The translations under genes and the position numbers were made by a program. Positions 1 to 7,240 of a stretch of DNA of 8,300 nucleotides are shown piece by piece (within the stretch, counting starts at the first letter, position 1; each line of letters opens with the position of its first letter). The notes beneath the pieces were generated by a model. The model was not told the origin of the DNA and did no database searches. It saw nothing but the letters and a program-made list of their open reading frames with translations. The stretch is from Zymogenus sp964542895 (lineage in GTDB: Bacteria > Desulfobacterota > Zymogenia > Zymogenales > Zymogenaceae): positions 1 to 8,300 of the forward strand of contig CAZIWT010000152.1 of the NCBI GenBank assembly GCA_964542895.1, in the 5' to 3' direction.

Positions 1-78
1 CTACTCTTATGATGGATCGATCTCGCCGGAAATAAGTTTCAATATGACCATAAAGGGTAAAGTCTTAGAGAAGTAGTA

Positions 79-94
79 TATTACAATTGTAATA
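79..94. promoter_or_regulatory. Perfect 16-bp palindrome, possible operator
   Basis: TATTACAATTGTAATA is a perfect 8+8 inverted repeat centred on CAATTG. If two bases are skipped on the left, the symmetry extends further (TAG at 74-76 against CTA at 95-97). It lies about 125 bases upstream of the AOR start in an AT-rich gap. No GC-rich stem or T-run makes it look like a terminator, so a dimeric regulator site is the simplest reading. AT-rich DNA produces palindromes by chance, so this is only a candidate. Confidence 0.3.
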
Positions 95-135
95 CTATAA
101 AAAATTTAGCATATTCGCACATAAGAAAAAAAGTA

Positions 136-165
136 TTGCAATTCAAGTACCAATGGATATAGAAT
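136..165 (+). promoter_or_regulatory. Candidate sigma70-type promoter for the AOR gene
   Basis: TTGCA followed by an A-rich stretch (136-141) could serve as a -35 box, with TAGAAT (160-165) as the -10 box at an 18-base spacing. Transcription would then start near 172 and give a leader of about 45 bases. A competing -10 box is the consensus TATAAT at 190-195, but its best spaced upstream hexamer near 167-173 is poor, and the TTGACG at 175-180 is only nine bases away. I cannot decide between them. Confidence 0.3.
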
Positions 166-217
166 AGTTTTGTTTTGACGATATCTAATTATAATCGAAT
201 AGAGAAGGGAGGATATT

Positions 218-2182
218 ATGCCAGGCGGATATATGGGTAAATACCTCGTTTGCGACCTGAGCAAGAAGACGTATGAAACTGTCGAGCCGGGAGATGACTT
301 TTACAAGAAGTATCTCTCGGGCTACGGACTCGGGGCGGCCGTTATCACCCAGAGGCAAAAGCCGAAGACGGATCCACTCTCTCCGGAGGCCCATCTCGGC
401 TTTTGCTCCGGGCTGCTCACGGGCACAGGAGCCATGTTCTCGGGCCGCTACATGGTCGTGGGGAAATCCCCGCTGACCGGCGGCTGGGGCGACGCAAACT
501 CCGGGGGCTTCTTTTCCCACGAGATCAAAAAGGCGGGTTACGACGCCGTCTTCTTCACCGGAAGCTCCAAAGATCCGGTATGGGTTCACATTGCGAACGA
601 CAAGGTGGAATTTAAGAACGCCAAGAACCTTTGGGGCAAGGACACCGTTGAGACCGAAGAAATCATCAAGAAAGAACTCAAGGACAAAAAAGTCCAGATA
701 GCTTCCATAGGAATGGCTGGTGAAAAGGTGTCTCTTATCTCAGGGATCGTAAACGACTCCGGCAGGATCGCCGCCCGCTCGGGCCTCGGATCGGTCATGG
801 GCTCCAAGAGGCTGAAGGCCTTCTCGGTAAAGGGTACGGGAAAGATCCCCGTGGCCGACCCGGCCGCAATGAAGAAGATCACTGAAAAATTCATGAAGAA
901 GTTCAGAAAGGTCGGTCCGCCGGACAAGATCTCCGTCAAGTTCCTTCAGCCCTTCGGAAAGCTCATCGGAAGGACGGGGATTCACGTCCCGACCCAGCCC
1001 TCCACGGTAAGGCACATGTTCAAGAAGTACGGCACCTCCGCCCTCACCGCCTATTCCTCCGAGGTGGGCGACAGCCCGGTGAAGAACTGGGCCGGCGTCG
1101 GCTATAAGGACTTTCCGCTTGATACGATGAGCTCCAAGCTTTCCGAAGACGAGGTAATCAAGTACGAGAAGAAGAAGTATCACTGCCAGGCATGCCCGCT
1201 GGGCTGCGGCGGGATTTTCGACATCGACTTCGGCAAGTTCAAGGGAACCGAGGGGCACAAGCCGGAGTACGAGACCCTCTCCGCATTCGGGAGCCTGATA
1301 TTGAACGACGATCTCGAATCGATCGTCGAGATCAACGAGATGTGCAACCGGGCGGGAATAGACACAATCTCGACCGGCGGGGCGGTGGCCTTCGCCATCG
1401 AGTGCTTTGAGAACGGAATCATCGACGAGAAGATTACCGGCGGGTTGAAGCTCGGCTGGGGAAAGAGCGAAGAGATCAAGAAGCTCGTTGAGATGATAAT
1501 TGAACGTAAAGATATAGGCAATCTCCTCGCCGACGGCGTCAGGAAGGCCGCGGAAGAGATAGGGGGCGATTCCTACAAATACGCCGTTCACGCCGGGGGA
1601 CAGGAGCTTCCTATGCACGACGGCCGTCTCGACAAGGGATACGCCATCGCATACCAGTGTGAGCCCACTCCGGGACGTCATACAATCTCCAGCACCCTCT
1701 ACGGGCAGCTCTGGGGCGTAAAGAAGATCTTCCCTGAGGCAAAGAGGATGATAAAGGAGGCCAAGGGGAAGGACATGAAGGGTGTAAACCTCTACGCGGC
1801 CACATCTTTTTATATGCAGGTAATCAACGGCGCGGGAATATGCGAGTTCGGTCCCCTGACCGGCCCCGTTCCGGTGCTCGATTACATCAACGCCGCCACC
1901 GGGTGGAAATTTTCTCCCGACGAGTATTTCAAGATCGGAGAGAGAATATTGAGCCTCAGGAAGGCGTTTAACGTCAGGGAGGGAATCAAGGCGAAGGACT
2001 CGAAGATGCACGGCCGTGGCTTTGGAGATCCGCCCCTGAAGAAAGGCCCCCACAAGAACGTCACCATCGACATGGAGGCGCTCCAAAAGGGCCTCTTCGA
2101 GGTGATGAGCTGGGACGACGTAACGGGAGGACCGACCAAGGACAAGATCAAGGAGCTCGGCCTCGATGAGCTAAGCCTGTAA
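218..2182 (+). CDS. Aldehyde ferredoxin oxidoreductase family protein (tungsto/molybdo-pterin enzyme)
   Basis: A 654-residue member of the AOR family, which oxidises aldehydes to acids (or the reverse) at a bis-pyranopterin tungsten, less often molybdenum, centre and passes electrons to ferredoxin or another low-potential carrier. The N-terminal part carries the family-typical GRYMVVGKSPLTGGWGDANS stretch and the HEIKKAGYDAVFFTG stretch of the cofactor-binding domain. The [4Fe-4S] ligands are visible as C323-x2-C326-x3-C330 with a distant C542 in GICEFG, the same arrangement as in Pyrococcus AOR. GIDTISTGG and QELPMHDGR match the family's pterin and substrate region, and the C-terminal helix ILSLRKAFNVREG is also typical. 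There is no signal peptide, so it is cytoplasmic. The start is chosen because AGGGAGG (206-212) sits five bases upstream; Met6 is a weaker alternative. The length is somewhat above the roughly 600 residues of archaeal AOR and close to the BamB branch, but it lacks obvious BamB-like sequence. The substrate cannot be inferred. It stands alone between its own leader and a terminator, with no visible electron-transfer partner gene. Confidence 0.93.
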   Translation: MPGGYMGKYLVCDLSKKTYETVEPGDDFYKKYLSGYGLGAAVITQRQKPKTDPLSPEAHLGFCSGLLTGTGAMFSGRYMVVGKSPLTGGWGDANSGGFFSHEIKKAGYDAVFFTGSSKDPVWVHIANDKVEFKNAKNLWGKDTVETEEIIKKELKDKKVQIASIGMAGEKVSLISGIVNDSGRIAARSGLGSVMGSKRLKAFSVKGTGKIPVADPAAMKKITEKFMKKFRKVGPPDKISVKFLQPFGKLIGRTGIHVPTQPSTVRHMFKKYGTSALTAYSSEVGDSPVKNWAGVGYKDFPLDTMSSKLSEDEVIKYEKKKYHCQACPLGCGGIFDIDFGKFKGTEGHKPEYETLSAFGSLILNDDLESIVEINEMCNRAGIDTISTGGAVAFAIECFENGIIDEKITGGLKLGWGKSEEIKKLVEMIIERKDIGNLLADGVRKAAEEIGGDSYKYAVHAGGQELPMHDGRLDKGYAIAYQCEPTPGRHTISSTLYGQLWGVKKIFPEAKRMIKEAKGKDMKGVNLYAATSFYMQVINGAGICEFGPLTGPVPVLDYINAATGWKFSPDEYFKIGERILSLRKAFNVREGIKAKDSKMHGRGFGDPPLKKGPHKNVTIDMEALQKGLFEVMSWDDVTGGPTKDKIKELGLDELSL

Positions 2183-2219
2183 GAAACAAACGGCTCTAAA
2201 ACCTGAATTTTAGAAAGTA

Positions 2220-2262
2220 CCCCGGCAATTTCGTTGAAAATACGATTTGCCGGGGCTTTTTT
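2220..2262 (+). terminator. Rho-independent terminator of the AOR gene
   Basis: CCCCGGCAA (2220-2228) pairs perfectly with TTGCCGGGG (2247-2255) across an 18-base loop and is followed by C and seven T's. It begins 38 bases after the AOR stop codon and shows that the AOR is not co-transcribed with the formate dehydrogenase by default. Confidence 0.88.
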
Positions 2263-2298
2263 TGCTTAATTTTCTAAAATAATTTTTGACAAAAAAGC

Positions 2299-2327
2299 TT
2301 GACATTAAATCCTCTCTCGGTTATATT
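2299..2327 (+). promoter_or_regulatory. Strong sigma70-type promoter for the formate dehydrogenase leader
   Basis: TTGACA (2299-2304) is a perfect -35 box, followed after 17 bases by TATATT (2322-2327), a five-of-six -10 box. Transcription would start near 2334, about 300 bases ahead of the formate dehydrogenase start codon. This is the best promoter match in the window. A second TTGACA at 2286-2291 has no matching -10 box. Confidence 0.72.
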
Positions 2328-2333
2328 TTTACA

Positions 2334-2524
2334 ATAATTTGAAATATTCACTTCCGAGTCCAATCGTCCCATAGGGATGGATGGGCCGCAAAGGGTGAGT
2401 GAGCAATCGATCACCCCGCCATTGTGCAAAGGAAGAGATGTCCTCTTCAATATCGGTAAACATCAAGGATACAGACCTTGATGTTTACCGGATGGGAAGA
2501 AGAGACGTTTCTTCCTTTTTTTTT
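2334..2524 (+). ncRNA. Structured 5' leader RNA, riboswitch- or attenuator-like, class not identified
   Basis: The leader from the predicted start to the T-run folds by eye into a closed multi-helix domain. P1 is CTTCC (2351-2355) with GGAAG (2431-2435). P2 is 2358-2370 with 2374-2386: 12 pairs, one A-A mismatch and three G-U pairs, across an ATA loop. P3 is GGGTGA (2393-2398) with TCACCC (2411-2416). The unpaired joining strands contain CGCAAA (2387-2392) and GTGCAAA (2424-2430). The 3' strand of P1 is also the 5' end of the long terminator stem that follows, so P1 and that stem exclude each other, as in many transcriptional riboswitches. The downstream gene uses a Mo/W pyranopterin and selenocysteine, so Mo-cofactor or W-cofactor sensing is a reasonable guess, but I do not recognise the class signature. 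A separate small RNA ending at the T-run is the main alternative. Confidence 0.55.
2431..2524 (+). terminator. Long hairpin plus T-run inside the leader (attenuator candidate)
   Basis: Three nested or competing pairings are visible. An inner perfect 15-bp stem joins 2454-2468 and 2476-2490 with a 7-base loop. An outer stem joins 2431-2442 with 2504-2515 (12 pairs) and continues as 2444-2448 with 2499-2503 past a bulged C at 2443. A compact alternative terminator is GGAAGAA (2495-2501) with TTCTTCC (2509-2515). Each form ends at 2515, directly before nine T's (2516-2524). The signal lies more than 110 bases before the start codon of the next gene, so it would stop transcription before the gene unless it is overridden. 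Confidence 0.7.
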
Positions 2525-2564
2525 GGCATAATTTTTTGAGTTATTTTTGTTCGTGATAGACAGC

Positions 2565-2592
2565 TTGCGATTTTCATTGAAATCACTATTTT
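2565..2592 (+). promoter_or_regulatory. Weak candidate promoter downstream of the attenuator
   Basis: TTGCGA (2565-2570) and TATTTT (2587-2592) are separated by 16 bases. If active, it would give formate dehydrogenase transcripts that bypass the attenuator. The match is much weaker than the 2299 promoter and the region is AT-rich, so it may be chance. Confidence 0.2.
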
Positions 2593-2637
2593 TCAACCTA
2601 TTTTACCCTAAATACCCAATAGGGAGAGAGGAGAGCG

Positions 2638-5600
2638 ATGGAAGTTACCAGAAGATCTTTTCTTAAGCTCTCCGGGGCGACCGCCTTGGGGACGGGGCTC
2701 GGTATCAATATCTCCGGTATTGAAGCTAAAGCCACACCCCTCAAGATACTGTACGCCCGGGAGACAACCACCATCTGCCCCTATTGCGCGGTGGGCTGCG
2801 GAATTATCGTTCACACAAGAAACGATAAGGTCGTTTACACCGAGGGCGATCCGGATCACCCCATCAACGAGGGTTCCCTTTGTTCAAAGGGTTCCGCTTT
2901 ATATCAAATGGCGGTGAACGAAGCTCGTCTTAAGGTGCCCCTATATCGCGCAGCTGGAGCAAAAGAGTGGAAGGAGCTGTCCTGGGAGGACGCCATCGAT
3001 ATGATCGCCGAGAAGGTGGTCAAGACCCGCGAGGAGACCTTCAGCGAGAAGAACGCAGCGGGTCAGACCGTAAACCGTACCCTCGGGATCGCTTCGGTGG
3101 GCAGCGCCGCCATGGACAACGAGGAGTGTTATCTTTACCAAAAGTTCCTCAGGGGACTGGGCCTGGTGTACATCGAACATCAGGCTCGTATCTGACACAG
3201 CGCCACCGTAGCGGCTCTGGCAGAGTCGTTTGGAAGAGGCGCAATGACAAATCACTGGATCGACATTGGAAACAGTGATTGTATCTTAATTATGGGCAGC
3301 AACGCTGCCGAAAACCATCCAATTTCCTTCAAGTGGGTCACGCGGGCAAAAGAGAAGGGGGCAACCCTCCTCTCCGTCGATCCGAGATTCACAAGGACCT
3401 CCGCAAAGGCTGACAACTACGCGCCGTTGAGATCTGGCACGGACATCGCCTTTTTGGGCGGGATGATCAAGTACATCATCGAAAACGAGAAGTACTTCAC
3501 CGAGTATCTGGCCGAGTATACAAATGCGGCGTTTATCCTGAATCCGGATTTCAAGCTTCCGGTGGAAAACAAGGGCGTTTTTTCGGGACTCAACGGAAAC
3601 AAGTACGACAAGTCTTCATGGAAATTCGTCAAGGACGGCCGCGGCGTGCCGGTCAGGGACAAGTCTTTCTCCGATCCGATGTGCGTTTTCCAGCTCTTGA
3701 AGAAGGAATTTGATCGCTACGACGTAGAGACCGTATCCTCGATTACAGGTACCCCCGTGGAAAAGCTCAAGGAGATCTACGAGACCTACTCGGAAACAGG
3801 CGTCAAGGACAAATCGGGAACCATCATGTACGCGATGGGCTGGACCCAACACACGGTCGGCGTTCAGAACATCAGGACTATGGCGATAATCCAGCTCCTT
3901 CTGGGTAACATGGGCGTTGCCGGCGGCGGCGTAAATGCGCTCCGCGGAGAGTCAAACGTACAGGGTTCCACAGACCACTGCCTGCTGTTCCACATCCTTC
4001 CCGGATATCTGACAACACCGAACACCGGCTGGCCGACCCTTAACGACTACAAGAAGGCGAAGGTAGCGAGCGTAAGCACAAACGATCCACTAAGTGCAAG
4101 CTGGTGGACGAACTACCCGAAGTATATCTCAAGCCTGATGACGGCCCATTATGGTCTTAACGTAAGCCCGGAACAGGCGTATCTCTACTTTCCAAAGCTA
4201 GACCCCGGCGTGAACTACTCATGGTTGGAGGTATGGGATCAAGTCTACAAGGAAAACATCAAGGGTGTATTAGCATGGGGTATGAATCCCGCCTGCTCAG
4301 GCGCTGATTCAAACAAGGTTCGCGCCGCTCTTGCAAAGCTGGACTGGCTTGTCAACGTCAACATCTTCGATAACGAGACCGGCTCTTTCTGGAAGGGCCC
4401 GGGAATGGACCCGGCGACAATCAACACCGAGGTCTTCATGCTTCCCTGCGCCGGATCCGTTGAGAAGGAAGGAAGCATTACAAACTCCGGTCGCTGGATG
4501 CAGTGGCGCTACAAGGCAGTCAATCCTCCTGGAATTGCTCTTCCCGACAGCGAAATCATGACAGAGCTCTACTACAAGATCAAGGAGAAGATGGAGGCAA
4601 ACAACTCCGTCCTTAAGGAGGCCTTCACCCAGCTGACGTGGGATTACGGCAAGAAGGGGATCGACGGAAAAATCAAGGAAGTCGACATTCACAAAGTCGC
4701 AAAGGAGATCAACGGGTACTTCTTAAAGGATAAGGTAGTAAACGGTAAACCATTCAAGAAGGGTGACCTCGTCCCATCCTTTGCATTTCTGCAGGATGAC
4801 GGCTCCACCTCCAGCGGAAACTGGCTATACTGCAACTCTTACACCGCCAAGGGGAACATGGCCGCAAGGCGAAACGGAGTCGACAAATCCGGCATCGGGC
4901 TATATTCCGAATGGTCATGGTGTTGGCCTGTCAACCGCAGGATTATTTACAACCGCGCATCCGTGGACCTGAACGGCGATCCGTGGGCACCTCATAAACC
5001 TGTCATCAAGTGGACCGGCCCGGTCACAAAGTGGAAGGGCGATGTCCCGGACGGCGGATGGGCACCCATGAATTCGGCGGGCACAAAGCTGCCCTTTATC
5101 ATGAAGCCTGACGGAGTTGCATCGGTATTCGGTCCCGGCAGGGCGGACGGTCCCTTCCCCACACACTACGAGCCTTTGGAGTGTCCGGTGGAGAAAAACC
5201 TCATCAATCCGGATCAGCTTATGAATCCTACTGTACACATCTACGACACCGATAAGGACGTTTATGCTGAAGTCTGCGATCCGAACTACCCCATCGTTGC
5301 CACAACTTATAGAGTTTCGGAGCACTGGCAGACCGGCGTCATGACACGCTGGCAGCCTTGGCTTGCAGAGATGCAGCCCTCGAACTTCGTGGAGATGTCC
5401 GAAGAGCTTGCAGACCTCAAGAGGATCAAGAACGGAGACCTTGTAAAGGTATCGTCCGCCAGAGGCGAGTTGCTGGCGGTGGCGATCGTCACAAAGAGAT
5501 TCAAGCCGATGAAGATTCAGGGTAACGAACTCCATCAGGTCGGCATTCCCTGGCATTTCGGGTGGAGAACCACCGAAAAGGGCCAGAACGGCGATTCAAA

Positions 5601-5739
5601 CGCGCCGATACCGGAGGTCTTCACCTTCGGCGATGCCGCGAACCTGTTAACGCCGGGGGTCGGCGATCCCAATACGAGGATCCCGGAGACTAAGGCGTTT
5701 CTTGTCAACGTAGAAAAGGCGAAAGGAGGTGGGGCGTAA
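2638..5739 (+). CDS. fdnG: Formate dehydrogenase catalytic (alpha) subunit, selenoprotein, Tat-exported
   Basis: One gene of 1033 residues read through an in-frame UGA (Sec186). It oxidises formate to CO2 at a Mo or W bis-pyranopterin guanine dinucleotide. The N-terminus is a twin-arginine signal (RRSFLK at residues 5-10, then a hydrophobic stretch), which places the enzyme outside the cytoplasmic membrane. The proximal [4Fe-4S] cluster uses C47-x2-C50-x3-C54-x27-C82, with Lys84 just after it as in the E. coli enzymes. Sec186 is followed by His187, the conserved catalytic pair, in the family sequence HQARI-U-HSATVAAL, and the reading continues without a break into FGRGAMTNHW. MGWTQHTVG (about 401-409) and the following NALRGESNVQGSTD region are core motifs, and the C-terminal molydopterin-binding domain is present. 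The length is close to E. coli FdnG (1015) and Desulfovibrio FdhA; the sequence resembles the latter more, from memory. A strong purine-rich ribosome site (2621-2635) supports the start. The symbol follows the three-subunit context; fdhA would serve equally. Confidence 0.96.
3193..3195 (+). other. In-frame UGA decoded as selenocysteine (Sec186)
   Basis: The frame is open from 2638 to 3192 and again from 3196 to 5736, with only this TGA between them. The upstream part ends at the exact family position where FdnG and Desulfovibrio FdhA have Sec (or Cys in homologues), next to the conserved His. The 16 codons after it encode conserved residues that lie before the first downstream Met, so calling two genes would lose them. 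It is not a frameshift, since both parts share the frame. Confidence 0.95.
3211..3229 (+). promoter_or_regulatory. Bacterial SECIS hairpin
   Basis: GCGGCTCT (3211-3218) pairs with AGAGTCGT (3222-3229) in eight pairs (two of them G-U) across a GGC loop. It starts 16 bases after the UGA, the expected distance for the element that binds the SelB elongation factor. The apical G residues fit the G-containing loop known from E. coli fdhF. The stem is coding (codons 192-198), so its pairing is constrained by the protein too. The exact SelB-contacting bases cannot be confirmed without a model. Confidence 0.7.
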
Positions 5740-6549
5740 ATGGCAGCGACAAAATCAATAATGAGAGAGGAGATGGCCAAGCTCATTGACCTCTCGAAGT
5801 GCACGGGATGCAGGGCCTGTCAGGTAGCTTGTAAAAACTGGAACTCCCAACCCGCGGCCCAGACGGAAAACGTGGGAAGCTACCAGAACCCCCAGGACCT
5901 CCAGCACAATACTTGGACCCTTATCCGCTTTCAGGAGGGGGAAAAGGAGAACGGCGATTTAGAGTGGATCTTCAGAAAAGACGGCTGTATGCACTGCACC
6001 GACGCCTCCTGCGTCAGGGTATGCCCCACGGGCGCCCTGAGTTACGGGGAGATGGGGGCCGTAAGGCTCAACCAGGATCTCTGCATCGGATGTAAATACT
6101 GCACCATCGCATGTCCCTTCAACATCCCGAGGTACGACAGCGCATCGGAGAAGACCTACAAGTGTACCCTCTGCGAGGACAGGATAACGAACAACCTCGT
6201 TCCGGCATGTGTCAAGGCCTGTCCGACCGGTACGCTCTCCTGGGGCACCAAAGAGGAGATGATCAAGAAGGGAAACGAGAGGGTGAAAGAGCTTGCGGCG
6301 ATGGGATATGAAGACGCATCCCTTTACGGCGACAAATACGTTGAGGGAACCCATGTAATGTATGTCCTCACAGAAGAGGAAGGTCACTACGACAAGCTGG
6401 TCAAATCGCCAAGCGTTCCCCTGTCCGTCAAGCTCTGGAAGAATGTAGCCAAACCCCTCGGACTATTCACCGTGGGTGCGGTCATAGGTGCGGCTCTGCT
6501 CCACTATGTAATCAAAGGCCCGAAGCGGCCCAAAGGAGAGGAGGGTTAG
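5740..6549 (+). CDS. fdnH: Formate dehydrogenase iron-sulfur (beta) subunit
   Basis: A 269-residue ferredoxin-type electron carrier with sixteen cysteines in four groups: 21/24/27/31, 83/86/91/95, 115/118/121/125 and 142/145/157/161. This is the pattern of the four-[4Fe-4S] subunit of respiratory formate dehydrogenases such as FdnH. A single C-terminal hydrophobic helix (about 238-258, around LGLFTVGAVIGAALLHYVI) followed by a basic tail fits the membrane anchor known in FdnH. It has no signal peptide and is expected to be co-exported with the Tat-bearing alpha subunit. It carries electrons from the alpha-subunit cluster to the cytochrome b. The ATG follows the alpha stop codon with no gap, and AAAGGAGGT (5722-5730) lies nine bases upstream inside the alpha gene, which points to translational coupling. 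Internal Met8 and Met12 are less well placed starts. Confidence 0.95.
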   Translation: MAATKSIMREEMAKLIDLSKCTGCRACQVACKNWNSQPAAQTENVGSYQNPQDLQHNTWTLIRFQEGEKENGDLEWIFRKDGCMHCTDASCVRVCPTGALSYGEMGAVRLNQDLCIGCKYCTIACPFNIPRYDSASEKTYKCTLCEDRITNNLVPACVKACPTGTLSWGTKEEMIKKGNERVKELAAMGYEDASLYGDKYVEGTHVMYVLTEEEGHYDKLVKSPSVPLSVKLWKNVAKPLGLFTVGAVIGAALLHYVIKGPKRPKGEEG

Positions 6550-6550
6550 C

Positions 6551-7174
6551 ATGGCTGTAAAAAAAGTAGTAGTTACCACACCCACAGAGAGGGTCGTCCA
6601 CTGGGTACTTGCCGTTTCATGTCTCCTGCTGGTGGTGACGGGGCTGATAATGGCCTTCAGGTCTTTTGAACCTCTGGCATCCATCTTCGGCGGTTACAGA
6701 TCGGTCACGACCATCCACGGGATTCTGGGATTGTTTTTCACCGTCTCCCTCATCTGGGCGATATCGATCTGGAAGAAGGACGCCGGATCACTGAACGATG
6801 ACGACATCGTCTGGCTGAAGGGCGCCGGCGGGTACCTCTGGGATGCGAAGATTCCCGCACCGTACAAGTACAACGCTGGTCAGAAGCTCTTCTTCATCAC
6901 CGTGGCGGTTTACGGCCTTGTAATGGTCGTAACTGGTTTCATCCTCTTGTTTGGAGCGGGACACTTGAGTCCCGGATTCCTGCGCTGGATGATGGTCCTC
7001 CACGCCTTCGGCATTATGGTGGTGGGAGGCTTTGCTATGGTTCACATCTACCTGGGAACCATAGGAACCACGGGATCTGTAGACGCCATGCTCGACGGCA
7101 AGGTGACGGAAGCCTGGGCAAAGACCCACATGACGGGTTGGTACAAAGAGATAGGATCAAAGAAAAAAGCATAA
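6551..7174 (+). CDS. fdnI: Formate dehydrogenase cytochrome b (gamma) subunit
   Basis: A 207-residue membrane protein with four hydrophobic helices at about 18-36, 52-73, 112-135 and 146-170. His17, His56, His151 and His165 match the positions and spacing of the four heme ligands of E. coli FdnI (18, 57, 155, 169), so two b hemes are expected. The start TPTERVVHWVLAVSCLLLVVTG is typical of the family. The subunit anchors the complex and reduces menaquinone, which is the argument that formate oxidation is linked to the quinone pool and not only to soluble cytochromes. It starts one base after the beta stop codon, with GGAGAGGAGGG (6535-6545) as its ribosome site, and is the last gene before the terminator. 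Confidence 0.94.
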   Translation: MAVKKVVVTTPTERVVHWVLAVSCLLLVVTGLIMAFRSFEPLASIFGGYRSVTTIHGILGLFFTVSLIWAISIWKKDAGSLNDDDIVWLKGAGGYLWDAKIPAPYKYNAGQKLFFITVAVYGLVMVVTGFILLFGAGHLSPGFLRWMMVLHAFGIMVVGGFAMVHIYLGTIGTTGSVDAMLDGKVTEAWAKTHMTGWYKEIGSKKKA

Positions 7175-7207
7175 ATAACAAGCATCATCAGGAAAAACTC
7201 GTACCAC

Positions 7208-7240
7208 AAATAGAGGGCGGTTTTTACCGCCCTCTATTTT
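7208..7240 (+). terminator. Rho-independent terminator after the three-subunit operon
   Basis: A perfect 14-bp stem, 7208-7221 with 7226-7239 (core TAGAGGGCGG), has a four-T loop and a short T-run at its 3' side. It lies 33 bases after the gamma stop codon. A-residues on the 5' side mean it could also work, less well, on the opposite strand, but no convergent gene is in view. Confidence 0.88.

Noticed and set aside
1..217. CRISPR array, tRNA or insertion sequence in the left AT-rich region
   Set aside because: No repeated units, no cloverleaf and no transposase fragment or terminal inverted repeats are visible; apart from the palindrome and promoter candidates I see nothing there.
740..2086. 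Long open frame on the minus strand inside the AOR gene
   Set aside because: It is an antisense shadow produced by the codon bias of the AOR gene; the protein shows no recognisable motif and no ribosome site supports it.
218..2182. BamB, the tungsten subunit of class II benzoyl-CoA reductase, which has a similar length
   Set aside because: The sequence keeps general AOR motifs and does not show the stretches I remember as typical of BamB, and no bam genes are nearby.
2374..2420. Cyclic-di-GMP (GEMM) riboswitch, because of CGCAAAG at 2387-2393
   Set aside because: Only this short string agrees. The expected preceding GAAA-loop helix and the downstream receptor helix of the class are not seen.
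2524..2539. Sigma54-like promoter (TGGCA followed by TTG)
   Set aside because: The distance between the two halves is one base off and the second half lacks the GC element. The region is T-rich, so the match is not convincing.
4915..5556. Minus-strand open frame of 213 codons inside the formate dehydrogenase gene
   Set aside because: It lies opposite a well conserved coding region, has no recognisable product and no separate promoter or ribosome site.
3244..5739. A separate gene starting at ATG 3244, with GGAAGAGG just upstream as a possible ribosome site
   Set aside because: The Met is inside the conserved GRGAMTNHW stretch of formate dehydrogenases and the 16 upstream codons are also conserved. 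The purine run encodes Gly-Arg-Gly of that motif. Selenocysteine readthrough explains everything.
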